Source: Pelagibacterium sp. 26DY04 (lineage in GTDB: Bacteria; Pseudomonadota; Alphaproteobacteria; Rhizobiales; Devosiaceae). Taken from it: DNA of 64,000 nt. Positions 28,182-35,774 of this stretch are shown one piece after another. The stretch spans positions 682,001 through 746,000 of the forward strand of contig NZ_CP101731.1 in NCBI RefSeq assembly GCF_031202305.1, given 5' to 3'. The position numbers and the translations under genes were made by a program. The notes beneath the pieces were generated by a model, which made no database searches, was not told where the DNA came from, and was given only the letters and a program-made list of their open reading frames with translations. Numbering within the stretch: position 1 is the stretch's first letter; the number at the start of each line of letters is the position of its first letter.

Positions 28182-29390
28182 CTATATCTGATCCAGCGCA
28201 AACTCCAGATCGGCGATCAAATCATCAGCGTCTTCCAGCCCCACCGACAGCCGCAGCAGCCCGGCGGTGATGTCCATCTCCGCCTTTTCCTCATCGGAAA
28301 AGCGCTGGTGGGTGGTGGTGGCGGGATGCGATATGATCGACTTCGCATCACCCAGATTGTTCGAGATCGCAATCACCGCCAGCGCGTCGGCCAGCGCGAA
28401 CGCCGCCGCCTTGCCACCCTTGGGCGTAAAGGCCACCAGCGTCGAACCGCTGCCCATCTGCCTCTTGGCCAGCTCATATTGGGGGTGCGATCTGTGATGC
28501 GGATAGCTGATGGATTCGATTTTGGGGTGCTCGGCGAGGTAGTCAGCGATCTGGCCGGCGCTATCGGTCATAGCCTTCACCCTCAAAGGCAGCGTTTCCA
28601 GGCCCTTCAGAAGCACCCAGGCGTTGAAGGGCGAGATCGAGGGGCCGGTCTGGCGGATGATCGTATGGATATCGGCTTCGATCAGCTCCTTGCGTCCCAG
28701 GATCACCCCACCCATGGCGCGGCCCTGGCCGTCCATATGCTTGGTGGCCGAATAGGTGACGAGATCCGCACCCAATTCCAGCGGCTTCTGCCAGATGGGG
28801 GTGGCGAACACATTGTCGACGATCAGCACGGCGCCATGCGCGTGGGCGATATCGGCGACAGCCGTGAGGTCCACCAGTTCCAGTGTGGGATTGGTCGGCG
28901 TTTCGACGAATACCACCTTCGTGTTGGGCCGCATAGCGCGCGCAAAGTTTTCCGGGTCTCGTCCGTCGACCAGCGTCGATTCTACCCCCCAGCGCGGCAT
29001 ATAGGTTTCGACCACGAACCGGCATCCGCCAAACAGCGCCCGCGCTGCGACCACGTGGTCACCGGCACGCAATTGGCTCATCACGGCGGTGGTCACTGCC
29101 GCCATGCCGGTGGCAGTCGCCCGCGCCGCCTCGGCGCCTTCGAGCAGCGCGGCCCGTTGCTGAAACATTTCCACAGTGGGGTTGGAGAACCGCGAATAGA
29201 TGTGCCCCGGCTCTTCCCCCTTGAACCGCGCTTCGGCCCCTTCCGACGTGGGATACACATAGCCCGAGTTGAAAAAGATGGCCTCGGACGTCTCCCCGTG
29301 CTGGCTGCGTTCCATGCCGCCATGCACCAACATCGTCTGCGCCCTGCGGCGTTTCGGGTCGTTGAGCGGATTGGCGGTCTTGTCGGCCAT
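28182..29390 (-). CDS. metZ: O-succinylhomoserine sulfhydrylase
   Basis: 402-residue Cys/Met-metabolism PLP enzyme making homocysteine by direct sulfhydrylation. Visible are HIYSRFSNPTVEMFQQR, ATATGMAAVTTAV, the aspartate VDNVFATPIWQKP and Schiff-base Lys217 in TYSATKHMDGQGR. The N-terminal RRRAQTMLVHGG is typical of MetZ. A SAM-II riboswitch and a terminator lie in its leader, so excess S-adenosylmethionine should shut it off. ATG 29390 follows GAGGTG. Confidence 0.95.
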   Translation of the reverse strand: MADKTANPLNDPKRRRAQTMLVHGGMERSQHGETSEAIFFNSGYVYPTSEGAEARFKGEEPGHIYSRFSNPTVEMFQQRAALLEGAEAARATATGMAAVTTAVMSQLRAGDHVVAARALFGGCRFVVETYMPRWGVESTLVDGRDPENFARAMRPNTKVVFVETPTNPTLELVDLTAVADIAHAHGAVLIVDNVFATPIWQKPLELGADLVTYSATKHMDGQGRAMGGVILGRKELIEADIHTIIRQTGPSISPFNAWVLLKGLETLPLRVKAMTDSAGQIADYLAEHPKIESISYPHHRSHPQYELAKRQMGSGSTLVAFTPKGGKAAAFALADALAVIAISNNLGDAKSIISHPATTTHQRFSDEEKAEMDITAGLLRLSVGLEDADDLIADLEFALDQI

Positions 29391-29407
29391 GGGAACACCT
29401 CTAAAAC

Positions 29408-29437
29408 AAAAAAAACCGGCGCGCGATGCGGCCGGTT
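29408..29437 (-). terminator. Leader terminator between SAM-II and metZ
   Basis: On the minus strand AACCGGC (29437-29431), a 10-base loop, GCCGGTT (29420-29414) and a run of eight T. It sits between the SAM-II aptamer and the metZ ribosome binding site, so it is likely the expression platform of the riboswitch. Confidence 0.75.
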
Positions 29438-29445
29438 CGACTGGT

Positions 29446-29499
29446 CACTTTAGCAAGTTGTTTTAGGTGGCTTGCAATCGGACCGGCCAAATCGCCACC
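29446..29499 (-). promoter_or_regulatory. SAM-II riboswitch upstream of metZ
   Basis: Read on the minus strand, the segment has the SAM-II landmarks: GGTGGCGATTTGGCCGG, then GATTGCAAGCCACC, an A-rich AAAACAA, and TTGCTAAAG. GGTGGC pairs with GCCACC to form P1, and the 3' end folds back in the pseudoknot. SAM-II is known mainly in alphaproteobacteria before metA, metX and metZ. Its position 55 bp before metZ fits. Confidence 0.88.
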
Positions 29500-29595
29500 A
29501 ACCGCATTGCGGTCAGTGCTGAGTTACGCCGAAATCGCCCTTGGCGTCAATCGCTTCGCTTGCTAAGCCAGACCAACAGGTTCGCCGGAGACATC

Positions 29596-30705
29596 ATGAC
29601 TATAAACCAGGCTTGGCCAACCGGGATCTTCTCAGCCCGGCTGATCGGTAGATTGTCCGAGGCAGGCGCCATCAGTGCCGATCGCCCCTATGATGGCGAT
29701 CAGATCCAGCCTGCCAGCCTGGATTTGCGGCTGGGCGAAAAAGCCTTTCGCGTTCGCTCGAGCTTTCTTCCCGGGCCGGGCAAGACCGTTGCCGATCGCA
29801 TCCAAACCTTGAAACTCCACGAGATCGACCTGACCAAGGGCGCCGTGCTCGAACGCGGCTGCGTCTATATCGTCCCGCTGCTCGAAAGCCTCGACCTTCC
29901 CGATGAAGTCAGTGCCTCGGCCAATCCCAAATCTTCCACCGGCCGGCTCGATATCTTCACCCGCGTCATCTCGGACGGGGCGCGCAGCTTCGACATCGTT
30001 CCGGCCGGCTATAAGGGCGCGCTCTATCTCGAAATCTCTCCGCGCACCTTTCCTGTCCTCGTGCGCACCGGCTCACGCCTCTCGCAAATGCGCTTTCGTG
30101 TCGGCGACGCGCGGCTGTCGGCCGCCGAACACAAGGCTGTCCATGCCGCCGAGACACTGGTGTTCGATCCCAACATGGATGTGGGGGAGGGTGTTTCACT
30201 TTCGATCGATCTCGTCGGCGAAGGCCGCAACGGCCTGATCGGCTTTCGCTCAAAGCGGCACACCGCGGTGGTCGACGTGGACAAGAAAGATGCCCTCGAC
30301 GTCCTCGACTATTGGGAGCCCCTCATCAACCGCGGTTCCGGTGAACTCATCCTGGATCCGGACGAGTTTTACATTCTCGTCTCGCGTGAAAGTGTCCATG
30401 TGCCGCCCGATTACGCCGCCGAGATGGTGCCTTTCGATCCGCTGGTCGGCGAATTCCGCGTCCACTATGCGGGGTTTTTCGATCCCGGCTTCGGCCACTC
30501 GGCCGCCGGAGGCACCGGTTCGCGCGCCGTGCTGGAAGTGCGCAGCCGCGAAGTTCCCTTTCTTCTCGGCCATGGCCAGACCATCGGCAGGCTGATCTAC
30601 GAACGCATGGCGGAGCGCCCGGACATGCTCTATGGCGCCGCGCTTGGCTCGAACTACCAGGCCCAAAGTCTCAAACTCTCCAAGCACTTCAAATCCTATC
30701 CCTAG
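29596..30705 (+). CDS. dcd: 2'-deoxycytidine 5'-triphosphate deaminase, long form
   Basis: 369-residue double-length member of the Dcd/dUTPase family, which deaminates dCTP to dUTP for thymidylate synthesis. It has SLDLRLGEKAFRVR and the catalytic-region ANPKSSTGRLDIFTRV in the first half, and a second Dcd-like half with LDPDEFYILVSRESVHVPPDYAAEM and GFFDPGFGH. ATG 29596 follows GGAGACATC; an open frame back to 29467 runs over the SAM-II region. Divergent from metZ. Long-form enzymes are common in alphaproteobacteria. Confidence 0.9.
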   Translation: MTINQAWPTGIFSARLIGRLSEAGAISADRPYDGDQIQPASLDLRLGEKAFRVRSSFLPGPGKTVADRIQTLKLHEIDLTKGAVLERGCVYIVPLLESLDLPDEVSASANPKSSTGRLDIFTRVISDGARSFDIVPAGYKGALYLEISPRTFPVLVRTGSRLSQMRFRVGDARLSAAEHKAVHAAETLVFDPNMDVGEGVSLSIDLVGEGRNGLIGFRSKRHTAVVDVDKKDALDVLDYWEPLINRGSGELILDPDEFYILVSRESVHVPPDYAAEMVPFDPLVGEFRVHYAGFFDPGFGHSAAGGTGSRAVLEVRSREVPFLLGHGQTIGRLIYERMAERPDMLYGAALGSNYQAQSLKLSKHFKSYP

Positions 30706-30767
30706 GCCGTTCGGCGGCCCTGAGAGCCGAGGCCTACGCCGGCTTCTGCGGAAACTGAGAAAACAAA

Positions 30768-30791
30768 AAAGGCCGGGAGAACCCGGCCTTT
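30768..30791. terminator. Bidirectional terminator between dcd and proX
   Basis: AAAGGCCGGG (30768-30777), loop AGAA, CCCGGCCTTT (30782-30791). The minus strand has a run of six T after the stem, so it best serves proX; dcd converges on it. Confidence 0.85.
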
Positions 30792-30813
30792 CAATTTGGT
30801 TTGAGCGAAACGC

Positions 30814-31833
30814 TTACGATGCGGCAGCGCGAGCTGTTTCCAGCCAGCCATCCACGGCTTCGCGGTTTTCTTCGATCCAGGCAGCAGCCTGGGCTTCGAT
30901 GTCGTCGTCGCCGGCATTCATCGCCGCATTCTGGGCAAAGATATCGCCGAGCGGGATTTCTACGGCTTCGAGCAGGGCGCCCACTGCCGGGTTCTCTTCG
31001 AGGAACGCCGAATTGGCGACCGGCACGATGTCATTGGCCGGGAAGCCCAGCATGCACGGATCGTTGACACAGCCTTCGACACCTTCGAGCGTTGCCGCAT
31101 CGGCAAGGCTCATATCGGGCAGGTCGACTTCCGGAACCTCGATCCACATCACGTCTTCGCCCGGCACGAGCTCATTGACGGTCCAGTTCGGGGTCCAGGT
31201 GTAGAACAGGATGTTCTCGCCCGCTTCATAGGCGGCAACCGCATCGGCCATCGAGGCGGCATAGCCGGCCTTGATCGGGTTGACGTGGTCGCGCAGCTCA
31301 TAGGCATCCATGTGATGCTCGATATTGACTTCGCAGCCCCAGCCTGGAGGGCAGGCAACCAGATCGGCCAGTCCGTCGCCATTGCGGTCGAACGCTTCCT
31401 TCACCTCGTCGCGCTTGAAATCCTCGAGCGAGGTGATGCCGAATTCCTCGACCGCCGAAGCGTTGACGAGATAGCCTTCCAGCGCGCCGCCTTCGGCCAC
31501 CGAGCCGATGATCTCCGCACCCTGGCTGAAGGTCGGCTCATAGGTGTTGTGCAGCGGGAACCAGCCATTGACCCAAAGGTCCATGTCGCCCTGCGCCACC
31601 GCCTGGTAGAAGGGCGGGTTGTCCAGCGTCGTGATCTGGGGAACGTCATAGCCCAGTTCCTGGAGAAGCTGGCGGTAGATTTCGGCGTGAAACCAACCGG
31701 TGTCCCAAGTGGCCTGTGCCATGTTGACGGTTACGCCGTCGCCGGGATTGTCCTGAGCCACGGCCGGAACTGCCGCTGCGCCCAGAAGGGCGGCGGCGGA
31801 AAGGGTTGCAAGGGTCTTTTTGAGACTGAACAT
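30814..31833 (-). CDS. proX: Glycine betaine/proline-type ABC transporter, binding protein ProX
   Basis: 339-residue exported protein with signal peptide MFSLKKTLATLSAAALL...PAVAQ. The mature part holds aromatic-rich segments that would cage a quaternary amine: MAQATWDTGWFHAE, DLWVNGWFPLHNTY and FYTWTPNWTV. The stretch DRNGDGLADLVACPPGWGCE is typical of ProX. Start 31833 follows AAGGAGAC; the upstream in-frame codons encode no signal. Last gene of the proVWX operon. Confidence 0.9.
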   Translation of the reverse strand: MFSLKKTLATLSAAALLGAAAVPAVAQDNPGDGVTVNMAQATWDTGWFHAEIYRQLLQELGYDVPQITTLDNPPFYQAVAQGDMDLWVNGWFPLHNTYEPTFSQGAEIIGSVAEGGALEGYLVNASAVEEFGITSLEDFKRDEVKEAFDRNGDGLADLVACPPGWGCEVNIEHHMDAYELRDHVNPIKAGYAASMADAVAAYEAGENILFYTWTPNWTVNELVPGEDVMWIEVPEVDLPDMSLADAATLEGVEGCVNDPCMLGFPANDIVPVANSAFLEENPAVGALLEAVEIPLGDIFAQNAAMNAGDDDIEAQAAAWIEENREAVDGWLETARAAAS

Positions 31834-31950
31834 TTCTGCCTTTGTCTCCTTTTCTTTGGTTCTGAAATGGACGGGCTTACCCGCCATGCGAAACCCGCAA
31901 AGATACGGGCGATAGAAGCAGCGGCAGTGCTGCCGCCGCATCAAGAGCTA

Positions 31951-32880
31951 TCAGGCTGTCTTTTCCCTCTCCCCGATCGCCTGCGTGCCGCGAAGCCGGA
32001 CGAGATTGCCCAGCACCTGGCGCAGGGAAATGGTGTTGCCCTGATTTTCGCCGAAGCCCTGCGTGATACGGTCGAGGACGATGGCGAGGATCACGATCCC
32101 CACGCCACCGGCTGTCGCGCCGCCCACGTCGAGCCGGCCCAGCCCGGTATTGACCACCAGCCCCAGCCCGCCCGCGCCGATCAGCGCGGCGATCACCACC
32201 ATCGAAAGGGCCAGCATCAGCGTCTGATTGAGGCCTGCCATGATGGTGCGCATCGCTAGAGGGATCTGCAGGTCGACCAGCATCTGCCATCCGGTCGAGC
32301 CGAACGCCTGCGCCGCTTCGATCAGATCGCCGCGCACATTGCGGATGCCCAGATTGGTCAGCCGGATGATCGGCGGCACCGCAAAGATGATGGTCGCGAT
32401 GATTCCAGGCGCCATACCCACGCCGAACAGCATGACGATCGGCACGAGATAAACAAAGCTCGGGATCGTCTGCATGATGTCGAGCACCGGCCGGAGCACT
32501 TTCCAGACGAGGTTGGAACGCGCCGCGACGATGCCAGCCGGAATGCCGATCACGGCGCAGAACAGCACCGAGGTGATGATCATCGCCAGGGTGGTCATCG
32601 TCTCGGGCCAGAGCCCGATCATGTCGATAAAGGCAAAGCCGATCAGGGTGAAGATCGCCATGCCTCGCCCGGCCCATTTCCAGGCCGCCAGTGCAAAGGC
32701 TCCGGTGGTCAAAAGCATGGGCAGGAAGTTGAAGAAATCGTCCAGCGCATTGAGCACCATGGTGATGGGCACCTGCGCCGCCCGGAAGGCAGGCCGGAAA
32801 TTGGGCACCAGCCATCCGCGCACGAAATCGTTGATCCAGTCGTCAAAGGGGATGACCAGGAGGTCGCCGGGACTAAACAT
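31951..32880 (-). CDS. proW: Glycine betaine/proline-type ABC transporter permease ProW
   Basis: 309-residue permease starting MFSPGDLLVIPFDDWINDFV, with six or seven membrane segments and the coupling-loop EAAQAFGSTGWQMLVDLQIPLA. It overlaps the end of proV by 8 bp. A longer frame to 32979 lies inside proV. Imports osmoprotectants with ProV and ProX. Confidence 0.92.
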   Translation of the reverse strand: MFSPGDLLVIPFDDWINDFVRGWLVPNFRPAFRAAQVPITMVLNALDDFFNFLPMLLTTGAFALAAWKWAGRGMAIFTLIGFAFIDMIGLWPETMTTLAMIITSVLFCAVIGIPAGIVAARSNLVWKVLRPVLDIMQTIPSFVYLVPIVMLFGVGMAPGIIATIIFAVPPIIRLTNLGIRNVRGDLIEAAQAFGSTGWQMLVDLQIPLAMRTIMAGLNQTLMLALSMVVIAALIGAGGLGLVVNTGLGRLDVGGATAGGVGIVILAIVLDRITQGFGENQGNTISLRQVLGNLVRLRGTQAIGEREKTA

Positions 32881-34120
32881 GCGCGCTCTCCTTTTCGTTT
32901 GTGGTGTTTGTTTCGGTAGGTATGGCGTCGGCATCCTCGCCCGAAAGCTGCGCGAACACCGCTTCCGGTTCGACGACACCCACCAGACGGTCCTTCTCGT
33001 CGGTCACCGCAATGGGCAGCCCTGCGCTCGCCGCGCTGTAGAGATCGGCCAGTTGCTGATCGGCCTCGGCGGTGGGAAAGTCGGTGAGCATCACCTCTTC
33101 GAGTACCGGGTCGGGCTTGCTCTCGTCGAACGTGGCCGCCGCGAGATCCTGGTAGGTGACAACGCCGGCCACCTTGTCCTTGTCATCCACCACATAGAGC
33201 GCGTTGCGGTTGAGGTCTTCCATGACCCGCATGGCGTCTTCCGCACTGGCTTCCCCGAGTTTGACCGGCGCGGCCTCACCCGAAACGTCCTCGGCCGTAA
33301 ACACTCGTCCGCGATCGATATCGGCAACGAAAGCGGCAACATAGTCATCGGCCGGATTGGAAACGATCTCCTGGGCGGTTCCCACCTGCACGAAACGCCC
33401 ATCCTTCATGATGGCGATCTTGTCGCCGAGCAGCAGGGCTTCGTTGAGATCGTGGGTGATGAAGATGATGGTTTTCTTGAGCGAGCGCTGCAGCGCGATC
33501 AACTCGTCCTGCATTTCGCGGCGAATGAGCGGATCGAGCGCGCCGAACGGTTCGTCCATCAGCAGCACTTCCGGGCCGGTGGCCAATCCGCGAGCCAGGC
33601 CCACGCGCTGCTGCATGCCGCCCGAGAGTTCGGACGGCAGGCTATCCGCCCAGGCCGTCAGCCCTACCTGTTCGAGCGCCTTGAGAGCCTTTTCCCGGCG
33701 CTCATTGGCGGCAACGCCCTTGATCTTGAGTCCATAGGCGGCGTTGTCGGCCACGCTCCAATGTGGGAACAGGGCGAAGTGCTGGAACACCATGGCGATC
33801 TTTTCGCGCCGGATGCGTCGCAACTGCTCTTTCGAGCAGTTCGCCACGTCCACGCCGTCGATCATGATCGAGCCGGATGTGGGCTGAATTAGCCCGTTGA
33901 GCATGCGCACCAGGGTCGATTTGCCGGATCCCGAGAGTCCCATGACGACGAAGATTTCCCCTTCGCCGACATCGAAGCTCGCATCCCTCACACCCACCGT
34001 CGCGCCGGTGGCTTCCAGGATCTCTTCCTTGCTCTTGCCGGCTTCGAGCATCCCGAGCGCTGCATCGGTCTTCTCACCGAATATCTTATAGACGTTCCTT
34101 ACGGATAACTTGACTGCCAT
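32873..34120 (-). CDS. proV: Glycine betaine/proline-type ABC transporter ATPase ProV
   Basis: 415-residue ATPase with Walker A GLSGSGKST, signature LSGGMQQRVGLARG, Walker B VLLMDEPFGALDP, H-loop FITHDLNEAL, and two C-terminal CBS domains (about residues 280-400) that sense ionic strength in related transporters. RBS AAAGGAGACAC precedes the ATG. First gene of the operon; osmotic induction is likely but no promoter is obvious. Confidence 0.94.
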   Translation of the reverse strand: MAVKLSVRNVYKIFGEKTDAALGMLEAGKSKEEILEATGATVGVRDASFDVGEGEIFVVMGLSGSGKSTLVRMLNGLIQPTSGSIMIDGVDVANCSKEQLRRIRREKIAMVFQHFALFPHWSVADNAAYGLKIKGVAANERREKALKALEQVGLTAWADSLPSELSGGMQQRVGLARGLATGPEVLLMDEPFGALDPLIRREMQDELIALQRSLKKTIIFITHDLNEALLLGDKIAIMKDGRFVQVGTAQEIVSNPADDYVAAFVADIDRGRVFTAEDVSGEAAPVKLGEASAEDAMRVMEDLNRNALYVVDDKDKVAGVVTYQDLAAATFDESKPDPVLEEVMLTDFPTAEADQQLADLYSAASAGLPIAVTDEKDRLVGVVEPEAVFAQLSGEDADAIPTETNTTNEKESAHV

Positions 34121-34467
34121 GTGTCTCCTTTAAGATGCGCGGCGCTGAAAACAATAAATATCGATGTGTATTCGAAATTGCTTCCCTGCGCGCAAAAAGA
34201 TATCGAGCCAGGTTCGCGCACGATCCTAGCCAGATATGAGATAAATGATACGCTGTTGATCCGCGATAATAGGGGTAGGTTGCCCCGAGATCAACCTTTG
34301 GCGCCGACTTTCTGCCGCAATTGGTCTGCGGAGAAGGGCGGAACTACAGCGAAACGCCCCTGAATCCGGCCAGATATGCTGTTAGATAACAGCGATGTGA
34401 GTGCGGAGATACCCTCCGCGCACCCTCTCTTGACGCAGCATCGGATTTGCCGCAAACAGGCAGTCGC
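34121..34467. other. 347-bp region between proV and tRNA-Gly, with palindromes
   Basis: No gene is supported. It holds the proV promoter (minus strand, not resolved) and the tRNA promoter. Visible structures: direct repeats of GCCAGATATG at about 34230 and 34369, the palindrome GCTGTTA-GA-TAACAGC (34378-34393), and a hairpin with GCGGAG/CTCCGC arms at 34403-34419. Confidence 0.5.
34430..34458 (+). promoter_or_regulatory. Candidate promoter of tRNA-Gly
   Basis: TTGACG (34430-34435), 17-bp spacer, CAAACA (34453-34458), nine bases before the mature tRNA 5' end. The -10 is poor but spacing and position are right. Confidence 0.45.
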
Positions 34468-34541
34468 GCGGGTGTAGCTCAATGGTAGAGCAGAAGCTTC
34501 CCAAGCTTACGACGAGGGTTCGATTCCCTTCACCCGCTCCA
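34468..34541 (+). tRNA. tRNA-Gly (anticodon CCC)
   Basis: 74-base cloverleaf. The acceptor arms GCGGGTG and CACCCGC pair fully and are followed by TCCA with encoded CCA. D arm GCTC...GAGC, anticodon loop TTCCCAA giving anticodon CCC for GGG codons, and T arm GAGGG-TTCGATT-CCCTT. The anticodon stem has a mismatch-prone outer pair (G-A), as is also seen in other tRNA-Gly(CCC) genes. Confidence 0.95.
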
Positions 34542-34667
34542 ATCTGATCTAACTGGCCGGCAAGGTATGGAAGTCCGCTAGAACGAATTCTTGCGGTGGG
34601 TATGTCGCGCTCTTCTGCACCCGGCTCTAAGCACACCAAGATCATCCCCCATCTTAACCGACTCGAC

Positions 34668-34688
34668 TATATCGGGACACCTGATATG
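34668..34688. promoter_or_regulatory. Operator TATATC-N9-GATATG before the regulator gene
   Basis: TATATC (34668-34673), nine bases, GATATG (34683-34688). The same half-sites with the same 9-bp spacer recur before the GH51 gene (35720-35740) and before the ABC binding protein (37351-37371). Located 45 bp before the regulator start, so it fits autoregulation. Confidence 0.6.
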
Positions 34689-34732
34689 TATGAACGGTGA
34701 ACTGCTGCGGCACGAGAGGAGGCTGATAGATA

Positions 34733-35659
34733 ATGGCGCGAAACTTTCTCGTGGTGGATCCTGAAGAAGGAATGGACGTGCTCAAGGGGCTGGCCTCGCC
34801 CGTGCGCGTGCAAATCCTTAAGCTGCTGCATGTGCGTGGAGCGCAGAATATCAACGATATCGCCAGTATTCTTAGCCTGCCGCAATCAACTGTCTCGTCC
34901 AATGTGAACATTTTGGAGGAGGCTGGGCTGATCCGCTCGGAGACGCAAAAGGCGCGCAAGGGAAACCAGAAGATCTGCCATTCCACTTTCGACGAGGTCC
35001 TTGTGGCGTTCAAGGAGGACATCGCCAAAGTCAAGGGCGGGCATATCGAGGTATCCATGCCGCTGGGACTTTACACGAGCTGCGACGTCATGGCGCCGTG
35101 TGGGTTGTGTACCCCGGACGGTATCGTGGGCCTGCTCGACGTCCCCGATACGTTCCTTGATCCCTCGCGGATGCGTGCAGGACTGATCTGGTTCACGCGG
35201 GGCAATGTGGAATATCAGTTTCCCAACAACGCCAAGCTCTCCAACAGCGAGATCGAGGCCATCGAGTTTTCCATGGAGCTCTCGTCCGAAGTGCCGGGTA
35301 CGAGCGCCGATTGGCCTTCCGACATCACCATATGGGTGAATGGCACGGAAATCGGCACATGGACTTCTCCGGGGGATTACGGGGACAAGCGTGGCGTCTA
35401 TACCCCCGACTGGTGGAAGCTCAAGGGGTCGCAATATGGCAAGCTCAAGAGCTTCCGCGTAAATTCAGTCGGAAGCTTCGTCGACGGGTTGCAGATTTCT
35501 TCCGTCACCCTCGCCGATCTCGGTATCGCTGCCCACCATTCCATCCGACTTAAGATCGGAATCCGCGAAGATGCCGCTCATCCCGGAGGGCTGAACATAT
35601 TTGGGCGCGGCTTCGGAAATTACGATCAGGACATCCTGATGCGCATCTATCAGGCGTGA
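34733..35659 (+). CDS. ArsR-like winged-helix regulator with beta-rich C-terminal domain
   Basis: 308 residues. The first ~95 form a winged helix: MDVLKGLASPVRVQILKLLH, then INDIASILSLPQSTVSSNVNILEEAGLI. The remainder is rich in beta strands and aromatic residues (ITIWVNGTEIGTWTSPGDYG, TPDWWKLKGSQYG) and may bind a sugar or polyol. A Cys pair in CDVMAPCGLC could bind metal. This is not a plain SmtB/ArsR metal sensor, which is about 100 residues. It stands 115 bp before the arabinofuranosidase gene on the same strand and probably controls it. RBS GAGGAGG. Confidence 0.75.
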   Translation: MARNFLVVDPEEGMDVLKGLASPVRVQILKLLHVRGAQNINDIASILSLPQSTVSSNVNILEEAGLIRSETQKARKGNQKICHSTFDEVLVAFKEDIAKVKGGHIEVSMPLGLYTSCDVMAPCGLCTPDGIVGLLDVPDTFLDPSRMRAGLIWFTRGNVEYQFPNNAKLSNSEIEAIEFSMELSSEVPGTSADWPSDITIWVNGTEIGTWTSPGDYGDKRGVYTPDWWKLKGSQYGKLKSFRVNSVGSFVDGLQISSVTLADLGIAAHHSIRLKIGIREDAAHPGGLNIFGRGFGNYDQDILMRIYQA

Positions 35660-35701
35660 TAGGCGCGTCCTTCGCAAAATCGTCGTCAGACTCCGGTGCT
35701 G

Positions 35702-35748
35702 TTGACAAGCGCGACCTTGTCTATCATAAATTCCGATATAAATCGGAA
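35702..35748 (+). promoter_or_regulatory. Promoter and overlapping operators before the GH51 gene
   Basis: TTGACA (35702-35707), 17-bp spacer, CATAAA (35725-35730): a good sigma70 promoter. Across the -10 lies TCTATC-N9-GATATA (35720-35740), the operator shared with two other genes here. A perfect palindrome TTCCGAT-ATAA-ATCGGAA (35731-35748) lies just after the -10, and GACAAG/CTTGTC (35704-35721) spans the spacer. This layout suggests repression by blocking polymerase. Confidence 0.65.
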
Positions 35749-35774
35749 ATTCTGCGCAAAAGAGGGAGGGGGCA

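Noticed and set aside
29467..29595. N-terminal extension of dcd
   Set aside because: It runs over the SAM-II region; the ATG at 29596 has its own ribosome binding site and begins the family-like sequence.
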